Assembly: GCF_009762775.1 (NCBI RefSeq)
Contig: NZ_CP046401.1
Location: forward strand, 3,534,001-3,598,000
DNA length: 64,000 bases
Reading direction: 5' to 3'
From: Maribellus comscasis
GTDB taxonomy: Bacteria; Bacteroidota; Bacteroidia; Bacteroidales; Prolixibacteraceae
Positions 1 through 8,713 of this stretch are shown in pieces. How positions within the stretch are numbered: position 1 is the first letter of the stretch; every line of letters begins with the position of its first letter. The translations under genes and the position numbers were made by a program. The notes below the pieces were generated by a model. That model saw only the letters and a program-made list of their open reading frames with translations. It was not told the DNA's origin and did not search any database.

Positions 1-96
1 CGATTTTACATACCTGTCCCACCAGGATTGAAAGTATTCAGCGAGAGTAAATTTTCTTACTTTCCGATTTTTGTATTTAGATAATTCATAAACCAT
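1..96 (-). CDS. IS91-type transposase, N-terminal fragment cut by window edge
   Basis: This is the first 32 codons of a second copy of the transposase at 1993-3219; the gene continues beyond base 1. Bases 1-312 match 3124-3435 base for base, covering this start and the small upstream ORF. The ATG is at 94-96 and overlaps the end of the small ORF at 57-269. Whether the rest of the copy is intact cannot be seen. It shows that the transposase unit flanks the tandem 646-bp units on both sides. Confidence 0.8.
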   Translation of the reverse strand, partial: MVYELSKYKNRKVRKFTLAEYFQSWWDRYVKS

Positions 97-269
97 TTAT
101 CTAATTGTTGTAATCCAAGCGGGGTTATAAATACTTTGTCGTAAGCTTTACATTTAGGACAAGTCGGTTTCTTCTCGTAAATTAAAGTTCCGATTTTATC
201 CATCTCCAAGCTACCTACATCTGCATTAAAAATGAAATGGCAATCTTGACACTCAAGGTTAACTGTCAT
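57..269 (-). CDS. Small zinc-ribbon-like protein preceding the transposase (copy 1)
   Basis: A 70-residue protein with two CxxC pairs (CQDC near residue 7 and CPKC near residue 37), the spacing of a small zinc ribbon. It is identical to the ORF at 3180-3392. It overlaps the transposase start by 40 nt, so the two are probably translated together. I do not recognise a named family. A DNA-binding accessory role in transposition is inferred from position only. The ATG used here is shared by both copies, whereas upstream extension differs between them because it crosses the repeat boundary. Confidence 0.6.
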   Translation of the reverse strand: MTVNLECQDCHFIFNADVGSLEMDKIGTLIYEKKPTCPKCKAYDKVFITPLGLQQLDKWFMNYLNTKIGK

Positions 270-308
270 GTATTGAGTTATTTGTGCTTTGCGTTTAGCA
301 TTGTGTAC

Positions 309-380
309 AACGGCCGCGGCTATGGGCAGTAAAGGATTAGAATATATAATCCATCCATAATAACCGTGAGCCGATGCGTT
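309..380. repeat. attC-like nested palindrome (site A, copy 1)
   Basis: A compact nested inverted repeat. AACG at 309-312 pairs with CGTT at 377-380. CGGCT 317-321 pairs with AGCCG 369-373, ATGG 322-325 with CCAT 355-358, and GGATTA 334-339 with TAATCC 347-352. On the minus strand it ends in CGTT, and the neighbouring repeat units join exactly at that end, as integron cassettes do at the attC R' core. The full GTTRRRY consensus is not met. Confidence 0.55.
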
Positions 381-959
381 TTTGTTTCGATTTTATTTTG
401 TTTAAAGAGTTATAGTTTTTGTTTACAATATAAATATTTTAAATAGCATTGCCAAGCATGGGCGTTGTAGCATTTATAGTCATGCCAATGCAATTTAGCG
501 GCGCCTTTATTGGCTATAGCTGTTGTTATGGTGTCGGCAAAAGCCTCTGCGTGGCAGCCCGAGACTTACTTAAAATGTTATCACCGAAGGAGGGCTGGCG
601 GAATGTTTGCCCCTCCCAAGTGATGTGCCAATTTTGACATCCAGGCCAGGTAACCACGAAGTTAAACCTCAGCAGTAAACAACCACTTTCCAGCCATAAA
701 TTTTATCGGCTTTGTTAAACACGTTGGCCGCAACTGGTTTAACTTAACTGTTAAAATTGGCGCAGGAGTTGAAGCCTGCAAACATTGTGACCGCCCGAAC
801 TGCATTTAGTGCGGGCTATCATGAGCTAAACGCAGCCCCACCATCCAACAAAGCACAATCAGCCAGCACAAAAATGTGGGGCGTGAAAACCCACCATAAC
901 CAATATTTTAAAGAACAAGTTCGCATACTAACGATAACCCCCACGCTGCACCATAACGG
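314..959. repeat. 646-bp tandem unit, copy 1 (non-coding, structured)
   Basis: First of two directly adjacent 646-bp units; I saw no difference from the second when reading both. The only ORFs (62 and about 73 codons, plus strand) have no recognisable features and no convincing start context, so I treat the unit as non-coding. It contains large nested inverted repeats: GCCAATTTT 627-635 with AAAATTGGC 753-761, AAGTTAAACC 659-668 with GGTTTAACTT 736-745, and an inner AGCC...GGCT hairpin around 696-715. Its minus-strand 3' end is the attC-like site A at 309-380. Confidence 0.85.
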
Positions 960-1026
960 CCGCGGCTATGGGCAGTAAAGGATTAGAATATATAATCCAT
1001 CCATAATAACCGTGAGCCGATGCGTT
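955..1026. repeat. attC-like nested palindrome (site A, copy 2)
   Basis: Same nested palindrome as 309-380, shifted by 646 bases. It marks the junction of the two tandem units. The five-base core aacgg is shared at each of the three junctions around 309-313, 955-959 and 1601-1605. Confidence 0.55.
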
Positions 1027-1605
1027 TTTGTTTCGATTTTATTTTGTTTAAAGAGTTATAGTTTTTGTTTACAATATAAATATTTTAAATAGCATTGCCA
1101 AGCATGGGCGTTGTAGCATTTATAGTCATGCCAATGCAATTTAGCGGCGCCTTTATTGGCTATAGCTGTTGTTATGGTGTCGGCAAAAGCCTCTGCGTGG
1201 CAGCCCGAGACTTACTTAAAATGTTATCACCGAAGGAGGGCTGGCGGAATGTTTGCCCCTCCCAAGTGATGTGCCAATTTTGACATCCAGGCCAGGTAAC
1301 CACGAAGTTAAACCTCAGCAGTAAACAACCACTTTCCAGCCATAAATTTTATCGGCTTTGTTAAACACGTTGGCCGCAACTGGTTTAACTTAACTGTTAA
1401 AATTGGCGCAGGAGTTGAAGCCTGCAAACATTGTGACCGCCCGAACTGCATTTAGTGCGGGCTATCATGAGCTAAACGCAGCCCCACCATCCAACAAAGC
1501 ACAATCAGCCAGCACAAAAATGTGGGGCGTGAAAACCCACCATAACCAATATTTTAAAGAACAAGTTCGCATACTAACGATAACCCCCACGCTGCACCAT
1601 AACGG
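960..1605. repeat. 646-bp tandem unit, copy 2
   Basis: Second copy of the 646-bp unit, directly abutting the first. It has the same internal inverted repeats, shifted by 646. It ends at the aacgg core that opens site B. The near-perfect identity implies a recent duplication, a recent repeated insertion, or an assembly artefact. Confidence 0.85.
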
Positions 1606-1784
1606 TTCGGCTATGTATAGTGCGGGACTTTGAAACGGTTACCTGTCAATGCTGCACTGAGCCAATTCGTTTATTCATATTTTCTTTTTAAGCCGATTCG
1701 TCAAAGACGAATTGGCGTTGTAGCACAGAGAACTGCGGTTTGATTACTTGCTGAACCCCGCATTATATATAGCTTTTGTTGTAC
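1598..1784. repeat. Long attC-like palindrome (site B) downstream of the transposase
   Basis: A long imperfect palindrome. A 17-base arm at 1610-1626 matches the reverse complement of 1757-1773 at 15 of 17 positions. GCCAATTCGT at 1661-1670 pairs perfectly with ACGAATTGGC at 1707-1716. The outer AAC at 1601-1603 faces GTT at 1778-1780. It lies after the transposase stop on the minus strand, where an attC would sit in a cassette. Confidence 0.55.
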
Positions 1785-1992
1785 ACTGTGCTTTGGTTTT
1801 CATTTTACTATTTATTAAGAGTTTATAAAATTACCTTTTTGAAATTGTCATTTTCAGGGTCAGTTTTTTTGTCTTAAAAATGGATTTCGTTTGTAGGTTT
1901 TCATAAATTTTCTTTTTTGTAATCAGAATTTAGTTTTAAAGTTGTATAAAAATAGCATTATTTCATAACCGGGCACACCAATCCCATCGGTT

Positions 1993-3219
1993 TTATGCCG
2001 CTATTTTTTTGATTTTGTTTTTCTTAGGTTTAAACCTTGTCATATAAATTGTTTCATTTTTTTTGTTTTTAAAGGTTGAGTATAAATAGGTTTTTTCGGT
2101 ATTGCAGTTTTTACAGATTTTCGGGTTTTCAGCCATTTCATAAATTTCTTCGTTTTCTTCAATTTCTGAAGTTTCATTTAATTTTTTGACAAGAGTTTTG
2201 TTAAGTACTGCTTTTGTTCTTGCAGCATAAGCTCCGTAGTACCTTACGATTCTAAAATAGGGCAGCGGCACGTGCTGTAATAATCTTGGGAAAAACTCAC
2301 GGTAGTTCAGGGTTAATTCTTTTTCGATGGGTTTTCCATAAAAGTCAAGGTTTTTATAGTCTTTGTATTTGAACGAGATATTTTCCCCGTCAATGTTAGT
2401 TATTTTATATTCGCTGATACATGCCCTTTTCGAGTACCTTCCGATGTAGCGAATCACTTCTTCGGGGATTTGGATTGCCGGTTCGAAGTGTACTCTCCAG
2501 TTTTTATCGTTTATCTTTTTTATGAATTTGAGGAAATCCATCCTGTCTGAAAAATTTTGCTCCAAAGTATTGGAATCAAACATTTCCACCAGTTTGTCTT
2601 CAAACTTGCACCTGAATTTTGTCTGGATGAAATTGTAATTTACATACTCGCCTTTGATTTCTTCGAGGCAATTATTTTTGTTAACCCCTCCCCACGAAAG
2701 GATCATGTGAATGTGCGGGTGCAATTGTTTTGTTTCACCAAAAGTGTGGAGTACGCTGATTATTCCGGGAGTGAGATTGTATTTATACATCATCCAGTCT
2801 TTCATGGCTTCGGCCGCTGCTTTGAATAAAGCACTTAAAAGTTCCCATTTGTTGTCGCTGATTAAGTTGTTGAGTTTGTGCGGCAGTGTAAACACCACGT
2901 GGCGGTGGGGAATGTCCAGCATCTGTTCTTTTATTTTCTCTGCCCACTGCATGGTATCTTTCCAACTACATGTTGGGCAAAAACGGTTCTTGCAACTGTG
3001 GTAAACCTGGCTTATTTCCCCGCACTCTTCACAAACATAATGGTCAATCCCCAAAGCTTCGGTACGGCAGGCGCGCATTGCTGCAACCGCTTTGTATTGT
3101 TCGGGGGTGATGTAATGGTTTGGCGATTTTACATACCTGTCCCACCAGGATTGAAAGTATTCAGCGAGAGTAAATTTTCTTACTTTCCGATTTTTGTATT
3201 TAGATAATTCATAAACCAT
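1993..3219 (-). CDS. IS91-family (HUH, Y2) transposase
   Basis: A 408-residue rolling-circle-type transposase. Visible parts in order: an N-terminal zinc-binding region (C51, C63/C66, H74/C76, C81/C84); the HUH metal site HPHIH at residues 167-171; the tyrosine pair Y258 and Y262 in a YIGRYSKR motif, as in the two-tyrosine IS91 group; and a C-terminal basic tail with a further CxxC. In the known family the tyrosines nick single-stranded ends and start rolling-circle transfer. It is preceded by and overlaps a small zinc-ribbon ORF. The gene looks intact. A second copy starts at 96 and runs off the window. Confidence 0.9.
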   Translation of the reverse strand: MVYELSKYKNRKVRKFTLAEYFQSWWDRYVKSPNHYITPEQYKAVAAMRACRTEALGIDHYVCEECGEISQVYHSCKNRFCPTCSWKDTMQWAEKIKEQMLDIPHRHVVFTLPHKLNNLISDNKWELLSALFKAAAEAMKDWMMYKYNLTPGIISVLHTFGETKQLHPHIHMILSWGGVNKNNCLEEIKGEYVNYNFIQTKFRCKFEDKLVEMFDSNTLEQNFSDRMDFLKFIKKINDKNWRVHFEPAIQIPEEVIRYIGRYSKRACISEYKITNIDGENISFKYKDYKNLDFYGKPIEKELTLNYREFFPRLLQHVPLPYFRIVRYYGAYAARTKAVLNKTLVKKLNETSEIEENEEIYEMAENPKICKNCNTEKTYLYSTFKNKKNETIYMTRFKPKKNKIKKIAA

Positions 3220-3392
3220 TTATCTAATTGTTGTAATCCAAGCGGGGTTATAAATACTTTGTCGTAAGCTTTACATTTAGGACAAGTCGGTTTCTTCTCG
3301 TAAATTAAAGTTCCGATTTTATCCATCTCCAAGCTACCTACATCTGCATTAAAAATGAAATGGCAATCTTGACACTCAAGGTTAACTGTCAT
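3180..3392 (-). CDS. Small zinc-ribbon-like protein preceding the transposase (copy 2)
   Basis: A 70-residue protein identical to 57-269, with two CxxC pairs. It overlaps the transposase start by 40 nt. An in-frame extension to 3452 would cross the repeat boundary and differ from the other copy, so the ATG at 3392 is preferred. No known family is recognised; an accessory role in transposition is possible. Confidence 0.6.
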   Translation of the reverse strand: MTVNLECQDCHFIFNADVGSLEMDKIGTLIYEKKPTCPKCKAYDKVFITPLGLQQLDKWFMNYLNTKIGK

Positions 3393-3424
3393 GTATTGAG
3401 TTATTTGTGCTTTGCGTTTAGCAT

Positions 3425-3461
3425 TGTGTACAACGTATGTGGAAGGACACATTTGTGCACA
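3425..3461. repeat. Short palindrome at the cassette boundary (site C)
   Basis: TGTGTACAA at 3425-3433 pairs with TTGTGCACA at 3453-3461 with one wobble, and TGTG 3438-3441 pairs with CACA 3448-3451. It straddles base 3435, where identity with the left copy ends. It is shorter than the other attC-like sites and the least certain of them. Confidence 0.4.
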
Positions 3462-4103
3462 TTATTTTTTTTATAGGTGTTACAAAATGTTTCGTTTCCA
3501 ATAAAATAGGTTTGTAAAAGGTACTTTTGTTGTTTTTGGGTGCATTGGCATAAGCTTTTGGTTTAATTCTTCTAAAATAAACATAATTCCACTAAATCGG
3601 GGTTGGAAAACAATAAAAAAGTGTTGGAAAATTAAAAAATGAAGCTGTTGTCAATTATTTAAATGTCTGCCGGCGGTCGGGGAAACAAATATCATTTATT
3701 AACTGCTCGTCCGGGCGCCAGGCGGAGTAATTATCATTTTACAACGGGGAGTTTTCTCTTCAGGGCAGGTAAATAGAGTTTGTTAACAGTGCCCATGGCG
3801 TTGTCCGGTCAACTATTATTTAATAACAGCTTCTCAGAAAAGATACTCTGCTATTATTTTATAATTGTTTTTGCGTTTTCAGGTAAATTACGAATGGACT
3901 GTTGCAGGTATTGGTTCTTCCAATATTTTTTTGTTTGTATATTCATTCACTCCAAAAAGAAATCCAGAACTTTTGGCCCCGGGCATCTGTTTCCCACTAT
4001 AAATTAATTTTTAAAAAGTACGAGCATTTTTCCGGGTATGTGATTTGGGAAGAATCAGAATGCTGAGTAAATACAGCTTTATTGGAATCGGTTATTCTGA
4101 TGT
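3436..4103. other. Intergenic stretch with no recognised gene
   Basis: About 670 A/T-rich bases between the cassette boundary and the stop codon of the membrane zincin gene. The 75-codon plus-strand ORF at 3780-4007 has no supporting feature. I see no integrase, tRNA or clear attI-like site here, although an integron platform could in principle lie on this side of the cassettes. Confidence 0.5.
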
Positions 4104-4751
4104 TTAAAGGCTTTTATCAATTCTTTTGTAATAATAACTCGTTTTTTCAATTTTTACATCGAAAGTGTAAATTTCTGCATTTTTGTCAGAAGAAAAGAGG
4201 GAAAGCAGTCCAATGTCGCCGGCGCAGAAAAGACTGTGCGCACTCATTAAAATAATCCAGAAATAAAATACAGCCTGGTTGAGCGAAAAGAGAATCCCGA
4301 AAAGTGTAATAACTTGAATAACCACCAGCGGAGCCAATGCAACAAAGGCAAATTGTTTCCGGTTGAGTACATGTTCATCGGCTTCCGCATAAAAAACAAA
4401 TTTTCTGAGATAGCCGCCGTAATTTACTTTTGGGGCTCCGGTCATTTTCAAGGCAACGCCGTGAACGAGTTCGTGAATAACAATAAGAACAGAAACACAA
4501 AAAACAAGTGTGGCAATTGAAAAGAATAGCGGCCGAAAATTTTGCTGAACAGCCAAAACAACGGAACGGCTTAGGAAAAACAATCCTAGCAGAATCATTA
4601 GCGTTTGGTAAATCATGTACCAGCGAACAATTTTTGTATTGGAATTGCTTAGTTGCTGAATTACAAAGTCTTTGATTTGTTGATGATTAAATTTCGCCAG
4701 CAGCTCAAATTTGTCTTCGTTTTGCAGTTCCTGAATTGTTGGGTTAGCCAT
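4104..4751 (-). CDS. DUF3267-type membrane zinc metalloprotease
   Basis: A 215-residue membrane protein with an HELVH zinc-binding motif inside a transmembrane segment near residue 93, and hydrophobic segments at about 45-60, 75-95, 135-155 and 160-180. This fits the DUF3267 putative zincin family. Substrate unknown. It starts 3 nt after the stop of the flippase gene and is probably co-transcribed with it. Confidence 0.75.
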   Translation of the reverse strand: MANPTIQELQNEDKFELLAKFNHQQIKDFVIQQLSNSNTKIVRWYMIYQTLMILLGLFFLSRSVVLAVQQNFRPLFFSIATLVFCVSVLIVIHELVHGVALKMTGAPKVNYGGYLRKFVFYAEADEHVLNRKQFAFVALAPLVVIQVITLFGILFSLNQAVFYFWIILMSAHSLFCAGDIGLLSLFSSDKNAEIYTFDVKIEKTSYYYKRIDKSL

Positions 4752-4753
4752 TG

Positions 4754-6196
4754 TTATTTGTATCGTATAATTTGATAGAGGTCTTTCAAATTAAATAATT
4801 TCAGCAAGAATGCAAAGAGCGCAGACGTGAAGATAACAAACAAGTAGCCGTAAACCCAGTTGTCAAAACGTTGAGAAATGGTTCCCATCGTAACCGTAAT
4901 TCCGGCAAAAAGAATAAGCTGGATAATAAATCGCGCACTTGGTTTTAGTTTGAAAATAATAATTGCCAGCGTAATTTGTGCAATGGCAGTGCAGATCTGA
5001 GTAATCAAACTGGCATACGCAGAACCAAAGGCCATAAAGCGCGGAATTAAAATCAGGTTAAGCGAAATGTTCAACACCATTCCCAGAAACGCCATAATAT
5101 TGAGTTGTTTCATACTTCCGTTTGCTGTGAGCAGCGTTCCGAAAATGTATGTGCTGGCAATTCCGATAAAACCTGTCATCAGAATTCCGAGAATTCCCGA
5201 AGAATGGTTGGTGTTGGAATGGTACAAAAGATCCATAATTTGTTCGTTGTAATAAACGCTCGAAACCGCAATAATTATGGCAGGAACAATCAAAAGCGTG
5301 TAAGAAAGTTGCACCATGGAACCAACGTGTTCTTTTTGTTTTATCATCCGCGAGAAAATGGGCAAAAGTAAGCCGCCAAACAAAACGCCAAACATGGAAA
5401 CTGCGTCGAGCAAACGAAATGCCTGTGCATAAATTCCGGCTTGTTCTTTTCCAATCGGGTCGGGTAGGAGGCGTTCAAGCATCACCGAATCAATCCGGTT
5501 GTAAAACGACATCAGCAAAACTAAAAGCGCGTAAGGATACGATTTCCGAAGAAAAACAATAAAAAATTTGAAATCGAAGCGGAGTTTTATTTTTCCTGAT
5601 TGTGCCAGAACAATTATAAACGTGATAATTGAAGTGAGTAAATATCCCGCAGTTTGCGCATACACAAACCATTCAATCGTAAAAGAAGCTTTAAATGAGT
5701 TGTTGAATAAAAGAACGCTGCAAATAATTATCATAATACTTCGGTCGAGAACCGAAATAAAACTGTCGGTGCGAAAAAGATGCAGCCCGCTGATGTTGGA
5801 ACGTAAATATAAGGTAAACGAAATAAGAAACTGGTTAAAAATAAGGAAGAAAAGCAAATGAAACTGCACCTTGTTATAGCCAATAATAAATGCAATTGTG
5901 AGTGTAAAAATTGCATAAACAATGGCGAGCATGAGTTTCAAACCCACAATATTTGAAAGATGTTTGGGCAGCAAAAACTGGTGCTGTGCAATGTTCCGAT
6001 TGTTGTAATTTGTAATTCCCACATCGAGCAGGATATTCAGCAACATTGAAAAGTTAAACAAGGCGAAATACATACCGAAAGTTTCATCGCCAACCATGTT
6101 TTGCACGGTTCTGTCAATTCCCAGAAGCCAAAATGGTTTTATCAGGAGGTTCAGGAAAAGTAATAATATCAGATTGGTAATAAATTTGCGTTTCAA
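4754..6196 (-). CDS. Oligosaccharide flippase family membrane protein
   Basis: A 480-residue protein built almost entirely of hydrophobic segments (about 12-14), with the pattern of the polysaccharide/lipid-linked sugar exporters of the MATE/MOP superfamily (Wzx-like). It would flip lipid-linked glycans across the inner membrane. It is divergent from a GT4 glycosyltransferase starting at 6297, consistent with a surface-glycan role, and is followed by the DUF3267 gene. The exact substrate cannot be told. Confidence 0.8.
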   Translation of the reverse strand: MKRKFITNLILLLFLNLLIKPFWLLGIDRTVQNMVGDETFGMYFALFNFSMLLNILLDVGITNYNNRNIAQHQFLLPKHLSNIVGLKLMLAIVYAIFTLTIAFIIGYNKVQFHLLFFLIFNQFLISFTLYLRSNISGLHLFRTDSFISVLDRSIMIIICSVLLFNNSFKASFTIEWFVYAQTAGYLLTSIITFIIVLAQSGKIKLRFDFKFFIVFLRKSYPYALLVLLMSFYNRIDSVMLERLLPDPIGKEQAGIYAQAFRLLDAVSMFGVLFGGLLLPIFSRMIKQKEHVGSMVQLSYTLLIVPAIIIAVSSVYYNEQIMDLLYHSNTNHSSGILGILMTGFIGIASTYIFGTLLTANGSMKQLNIMAFLGMVLNISLNLILIPRFMAFGSAYASLITQICTAIAQITLAIIIFKLKPSARFIIQLILFAGITVTMGTISQRFDNWVYGYLFVIFTSALFAFLLKLFNLKDLYQIIRYK

Positions 6197-6296
6197 AATC
6201 CGGTATTTATCTTTTAAGTCGCATAATTTGAAAGCTTAAAAGTAAAAAATATTTAAACAGACTTTGTACATTTACCCAAATTTGAATTTACACTTT

Positions 6297-7421
6297 ATGG
6301 TAATTGCCGTAAATACCCGCTTGCTTCTAAAAGGAAAACTTGAGGGAATTGGTTGGTTTACATTGGAAACGCTGAAAAGAATGACCATCAATCACCCGGA
6401 ACATCAGTTTATTTTTATTTTTGATCGGCCTTACAATTCCGACTATATTTTTTCTGATAATGTTACTCCGGTGGTTATTGGCCCGCCAACGCGGCACCCG
6501 TTTTTGTGGTATTTATGGTTCGAATATCAAATTCCGAAGGTCCTCAGAAAATATAAAGCTGACCTGTTTCTTTCTCCCGACGGGTATTTGTCGATGCGAA
6601 CAAAAGTGCCTCAGTTGGCCGTAATTCACGACATTAACTTTGTGCACCGCCCTGCCGACTTGCCGTGGTTGAAAGCAAAATATTACAATCGTTATTTTAA
6701 GAAGTTTGCCAAAATTGCGAAACGAATTGCGACGGTTTCTTTTTATTCGAAGGAAGATATTACGCGTTCATTTAAAGTAGATTACGATAAAATTGATGTG
6801 GTTTATGATGGAATTAACCAGATTTTTTGTCCAACTTCGCTTGAAGATCAGCAAACGATTCGGCAGAAATATTCTGATGGGAAACCCTATTTTTTGTTTG
6901 TGGGAGCGTTGCATCCGCGGAAAAATATTTGCGGGTTGCTGAATGCTTTTGATGCTTTTAAAAGTGTGGATACAAACGATGTAAAACTGGTGATTGTTGG
7001 TGGTGAAATGCACAAAACCGGTGAAATTTTTGAAACCTTCGATAACATGCGTTTTCAAAAGGATGTGGTTTTTACCGGCCGTGTAAATACGAACGAGCTG
7101 CATCAGATTTTTGGCGCAGCAATGTCGCTTACTTTTGTGCCTTATTTTGAAGGTTTTGGAATTCCGATTGTGGAAGCGATGAGCTCAGGCGTTCCTGTAA
7201 TTTGTTCAAATACAACTTCGATTCCTGAAGTTGGCGGAAGTGCCGTTTTGTATGCCGACCCGTGTAAAATTGAGCAAATAACGGAAGCCATGATTAAGAT
7301 GGCAGCCGACAAAGAATTGCGTGAATTGCTTATAAAAAAGGGAATGGTGCAGAAAGAAAAATTTAGCTGGGACGAAACTGCGCGTTTGCTTTGGATGAGC
7401 GTGGAGCGAGCCTTGCAGTAA
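6297..7421 (+). CDS. GT4-family glycosyltransferase
   Basis: About 374 residues of GT-B type. Visible motifs are an N-terminal GIGWFT glycine motif, HDINFVH near residue 110, the donor-binding segment [10 protein letters not shown], and the C-terminal EGFGIPIVE (E-x7-E) signature of GT4 retaining transferases. An upstream in-frame ATG at 6264 exists, but the protein family start [11 protein letters not shown] at 6297 is preferred. Likely transfers a sugar from a nucleotide donor during surface-glycan synthesis. Divergent to the flippase; rnhB follows 22 nt later. Confidence 0.85.
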   Translation: MVIAVNTRLLLKGKLEGIGWFTLETLKRMTINHPEHQFIFIFDRPYNSDYIFSDNVTPVVIGPPTRHPFLWYLWFEYQIPKVLRKYKADLFLSPDGYLSMRTKVPQLAVIHDINFVHRPADLPWLKAKYYNRYFKKFAKIAKRIATVSFYSKEDITRSFKVDYDKIDVVYDGINQIFCPTSLEDQQTIRQKYSDGKPYFLFVGALHPRKNICGLLNAFDAFKSVDTNDVKLVIVGGEMHKTGEIFETFDNMRFQKDVVFTGRVNTNELHQIFGAAMSLTFVPYFEGFGIPIVEAMSSGVPVICSNTTSIPEVGGSAVLYADPCKIEQITEAMIKMAADKELRELLIKKGMVQKEKFSWDETARLLWMSVERALQ

Positions 7422-7443
7422 TCAGTCGCAGTTTACAAGTATT

Positions 7444-8076
7444 ATGACGAAACAAAAATTATTATCCTATTTTCAGAAAGGTCAGATTGAAGCGGGTTGC
7501 GATGAAGCGGGGCGCGGTTGTCTTGCCGGACCGGTGTTTGCTGCTGCGGTAATTTTACCTGCTGATTTTGAAAATGAATTATTAGACGACTCAAAAAAAC
7601 TCACAGAAAAACAACGTTATTTTTTGCGTCCGCTTATTGAAAAAGAGGCGCTGGCCTGGGCAGTGGCTTCGGTTTCGAATACAGAAATTGATGAAATTAA
7701 TATTCTGAATGCTTCATTTTTTGCGATGAACAAAGCTGTGCAGCAACTACAAGTGGTGCCGGAGCATTTGCTGATTGACGGAAACCGTTTCCGGCCGCGT
7801 ACAAAAATACCGTTTACCTGCATGGTAAAAGGCGACGGGCGGTTTTATTCCATTGCCGCGGCTTCTATTTTAGCAAAAACGTATCGCGACGATTTTATGC
7901 AACAAGCCCACAACGAATTTCCCAATTACGATTGGAATAAAAACAAAGGTTACCCAACCAAAAAACACCGGGCTGCCATCAAAGAATTTGGAACTACAAA
8001 ATACCATCGCATGTCGTTCCGTTTGCTGGATGAGCAGTTGGTTTTGGATTTCCCTCAAGCAAAAGAAAACAAATAG
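7444..8076 (+). CDS. rnhB: Ribonuclease HII
   Basis: 210 residues. Removes ribonucleotides from RNA-DNA hybrids and misincorporated ribonucleotides. The DEDD metal site is visible: D20 and E21 in GCDEAGRG, D112 in LIDGNR, D149 in KTYRDD. Length is normal for bacterial RNase HII. It sits close behind the glycosyltransferase gene. RNase HI (rnhA) is also in this window at 13850-14311. Confidence 0.95.
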   Translation: MTKQKLLSYFQKGQIEAGCDEAGRGCLAGPVFAAAVILPADFENELLDDSKKLTEKQRYFLRPLIEKEALAWAVASVSNTEIDEINILNASFFAMNKAVQQLQVVPEHLLIDGNRFRPRTKIPFTCMVKGDGRFYSIAAASILAKTYRDDFMQQAHNEFPNYDWNKNKGYPTKKHRAAIKEFGTTKYHRMSFRLLDEQLVLDFPQAKENK

Positions 8077-8173
8077 TTTCGAAAAATAATTTTGAATTTT
8101 TTTTGGTGCACAGGCAACGTTTGAGTTTTTTTCCGCATTTTAAGAATGAAAGGAATTTTAATAAAGCGATTTA

Positions 8174-8713
8174 GTGCAGATTCAAAAAATTATTAGTAAA
8201 AGTTCAAAAGGCGACCGGCGGGCGCAAAAGCAGTTTTTCGATTGGTATGCCGACCGTTTGTTTGCCGTGGCCAAACGTTATGCTGTCTCAGCAGAAACAG
8301 CTGAAGAAGCACTTTTTCAGGCTTTTTTGAAGATTTTTCGGAAGTTATCTGACTTTGAGTTTATAAATGAAACTGCATTGCTGGCCTGGTTGTCGCGTAT
8401 TGTGATTAACCAGGCGCTAATGGACCGCAGAAAAGAGCTGAGCACGCTTTACAAACTGGAGCCAATTGATGAAGAACATCAAAACACAATGTATTACGAA
8501 GAGCCCGACGGGGAAACGCTAAACGAATTGGTCAGTCAGCTTCCGGTGGGCTACAAAACGGTTTTTCTGATGCATGTGGTTGATGGTTACGCACACAAAG
8601 AAATTGCAGAAATGTTGGGGATCTCGGAGAGCACCTCGCGTTCGCAGTTTTTTAAAGCAAGAAAATTATTACAAAAGAAATTGAATTACGATTATGGACA
8701 ATCTGGAACATAA
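8174..8713 (+). CDS. ECF-type RNA polymerase sigma factor
   Basis: 179 residues, GTG start. Region 2 covers roughly residues 20-85. Region 4 near 120-170 carries a helix-turn-helix (HKEIAEMLGISESTSRS). Overlaps the next gene by 20 nt, and that gene encodes a one-pass membrane protein, the usual layout of an ECF sigma factor with a membrane-bound partner. Not adjacent to a SusC gene, so it probably controls an envelope function rather than glycan uptake. Confidence 0.85.
   Translation: MQIQKIISKSSKGDRRAQKQFFDWYADRLFAVAKRYAVSAETAEEALFQAFLKIFRKLSDFEFINETALLAWLSRIVINQALMDRRKELSTLYKLEPIDEEHQNTMYYEEPDGETLNELVSQLPVGYKTVFLMHVVDGYAHKEIAEMLGISESTSRSQFFKARKLLQKKLNYDYGQSGT

Larger units (their letters stand above)
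1606..3435 (-). mobile_element. Transposase-bearing cassette-like unit (IS91-type)
   Basis: A unit of about 1.83 kb on the minus strand: cattgtgtacaacg boundary at 3435, small zinc-ribbon ORF, HUH/Y2 transposase, then the long palindrome of site B. The right boundary is fixed by the exact end of identity with the left copy (312 equals 3435, then the sequences diverge). The left boundary is inferred from the junction with the 646-bp repeat. Bases 1785-1992 between palindrome and stop codon are A/T-rich and hold no gene; a short inverted repeat (aaccg...cggtt) lies near 1967-1992. Confidence 0.6.

Noticed and set aside
449..1633. Four ORFs of 62-76 codons in the 646-bp units
   Set aside because: They lie across folded repeats, show no domain or signal, and only look conserved because the DNA is duplicated.
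2557..3207. Several ORFs opposite the transposase gene
   Set aside because: They are antisense shadows of a well-supported transposase with HUH and tyrosine motifs.
3780..4007. 75-codon plus-strand ORF
   Set aside because: No recognisable domain, no start context, low-complexity composition in an A/T-rich gap.
1..4103. Integron integrase or attI platform
   Set aside because: No tyrosine recombinase is encoded in the window, so only a cassette cluster without integrase can be proposed.
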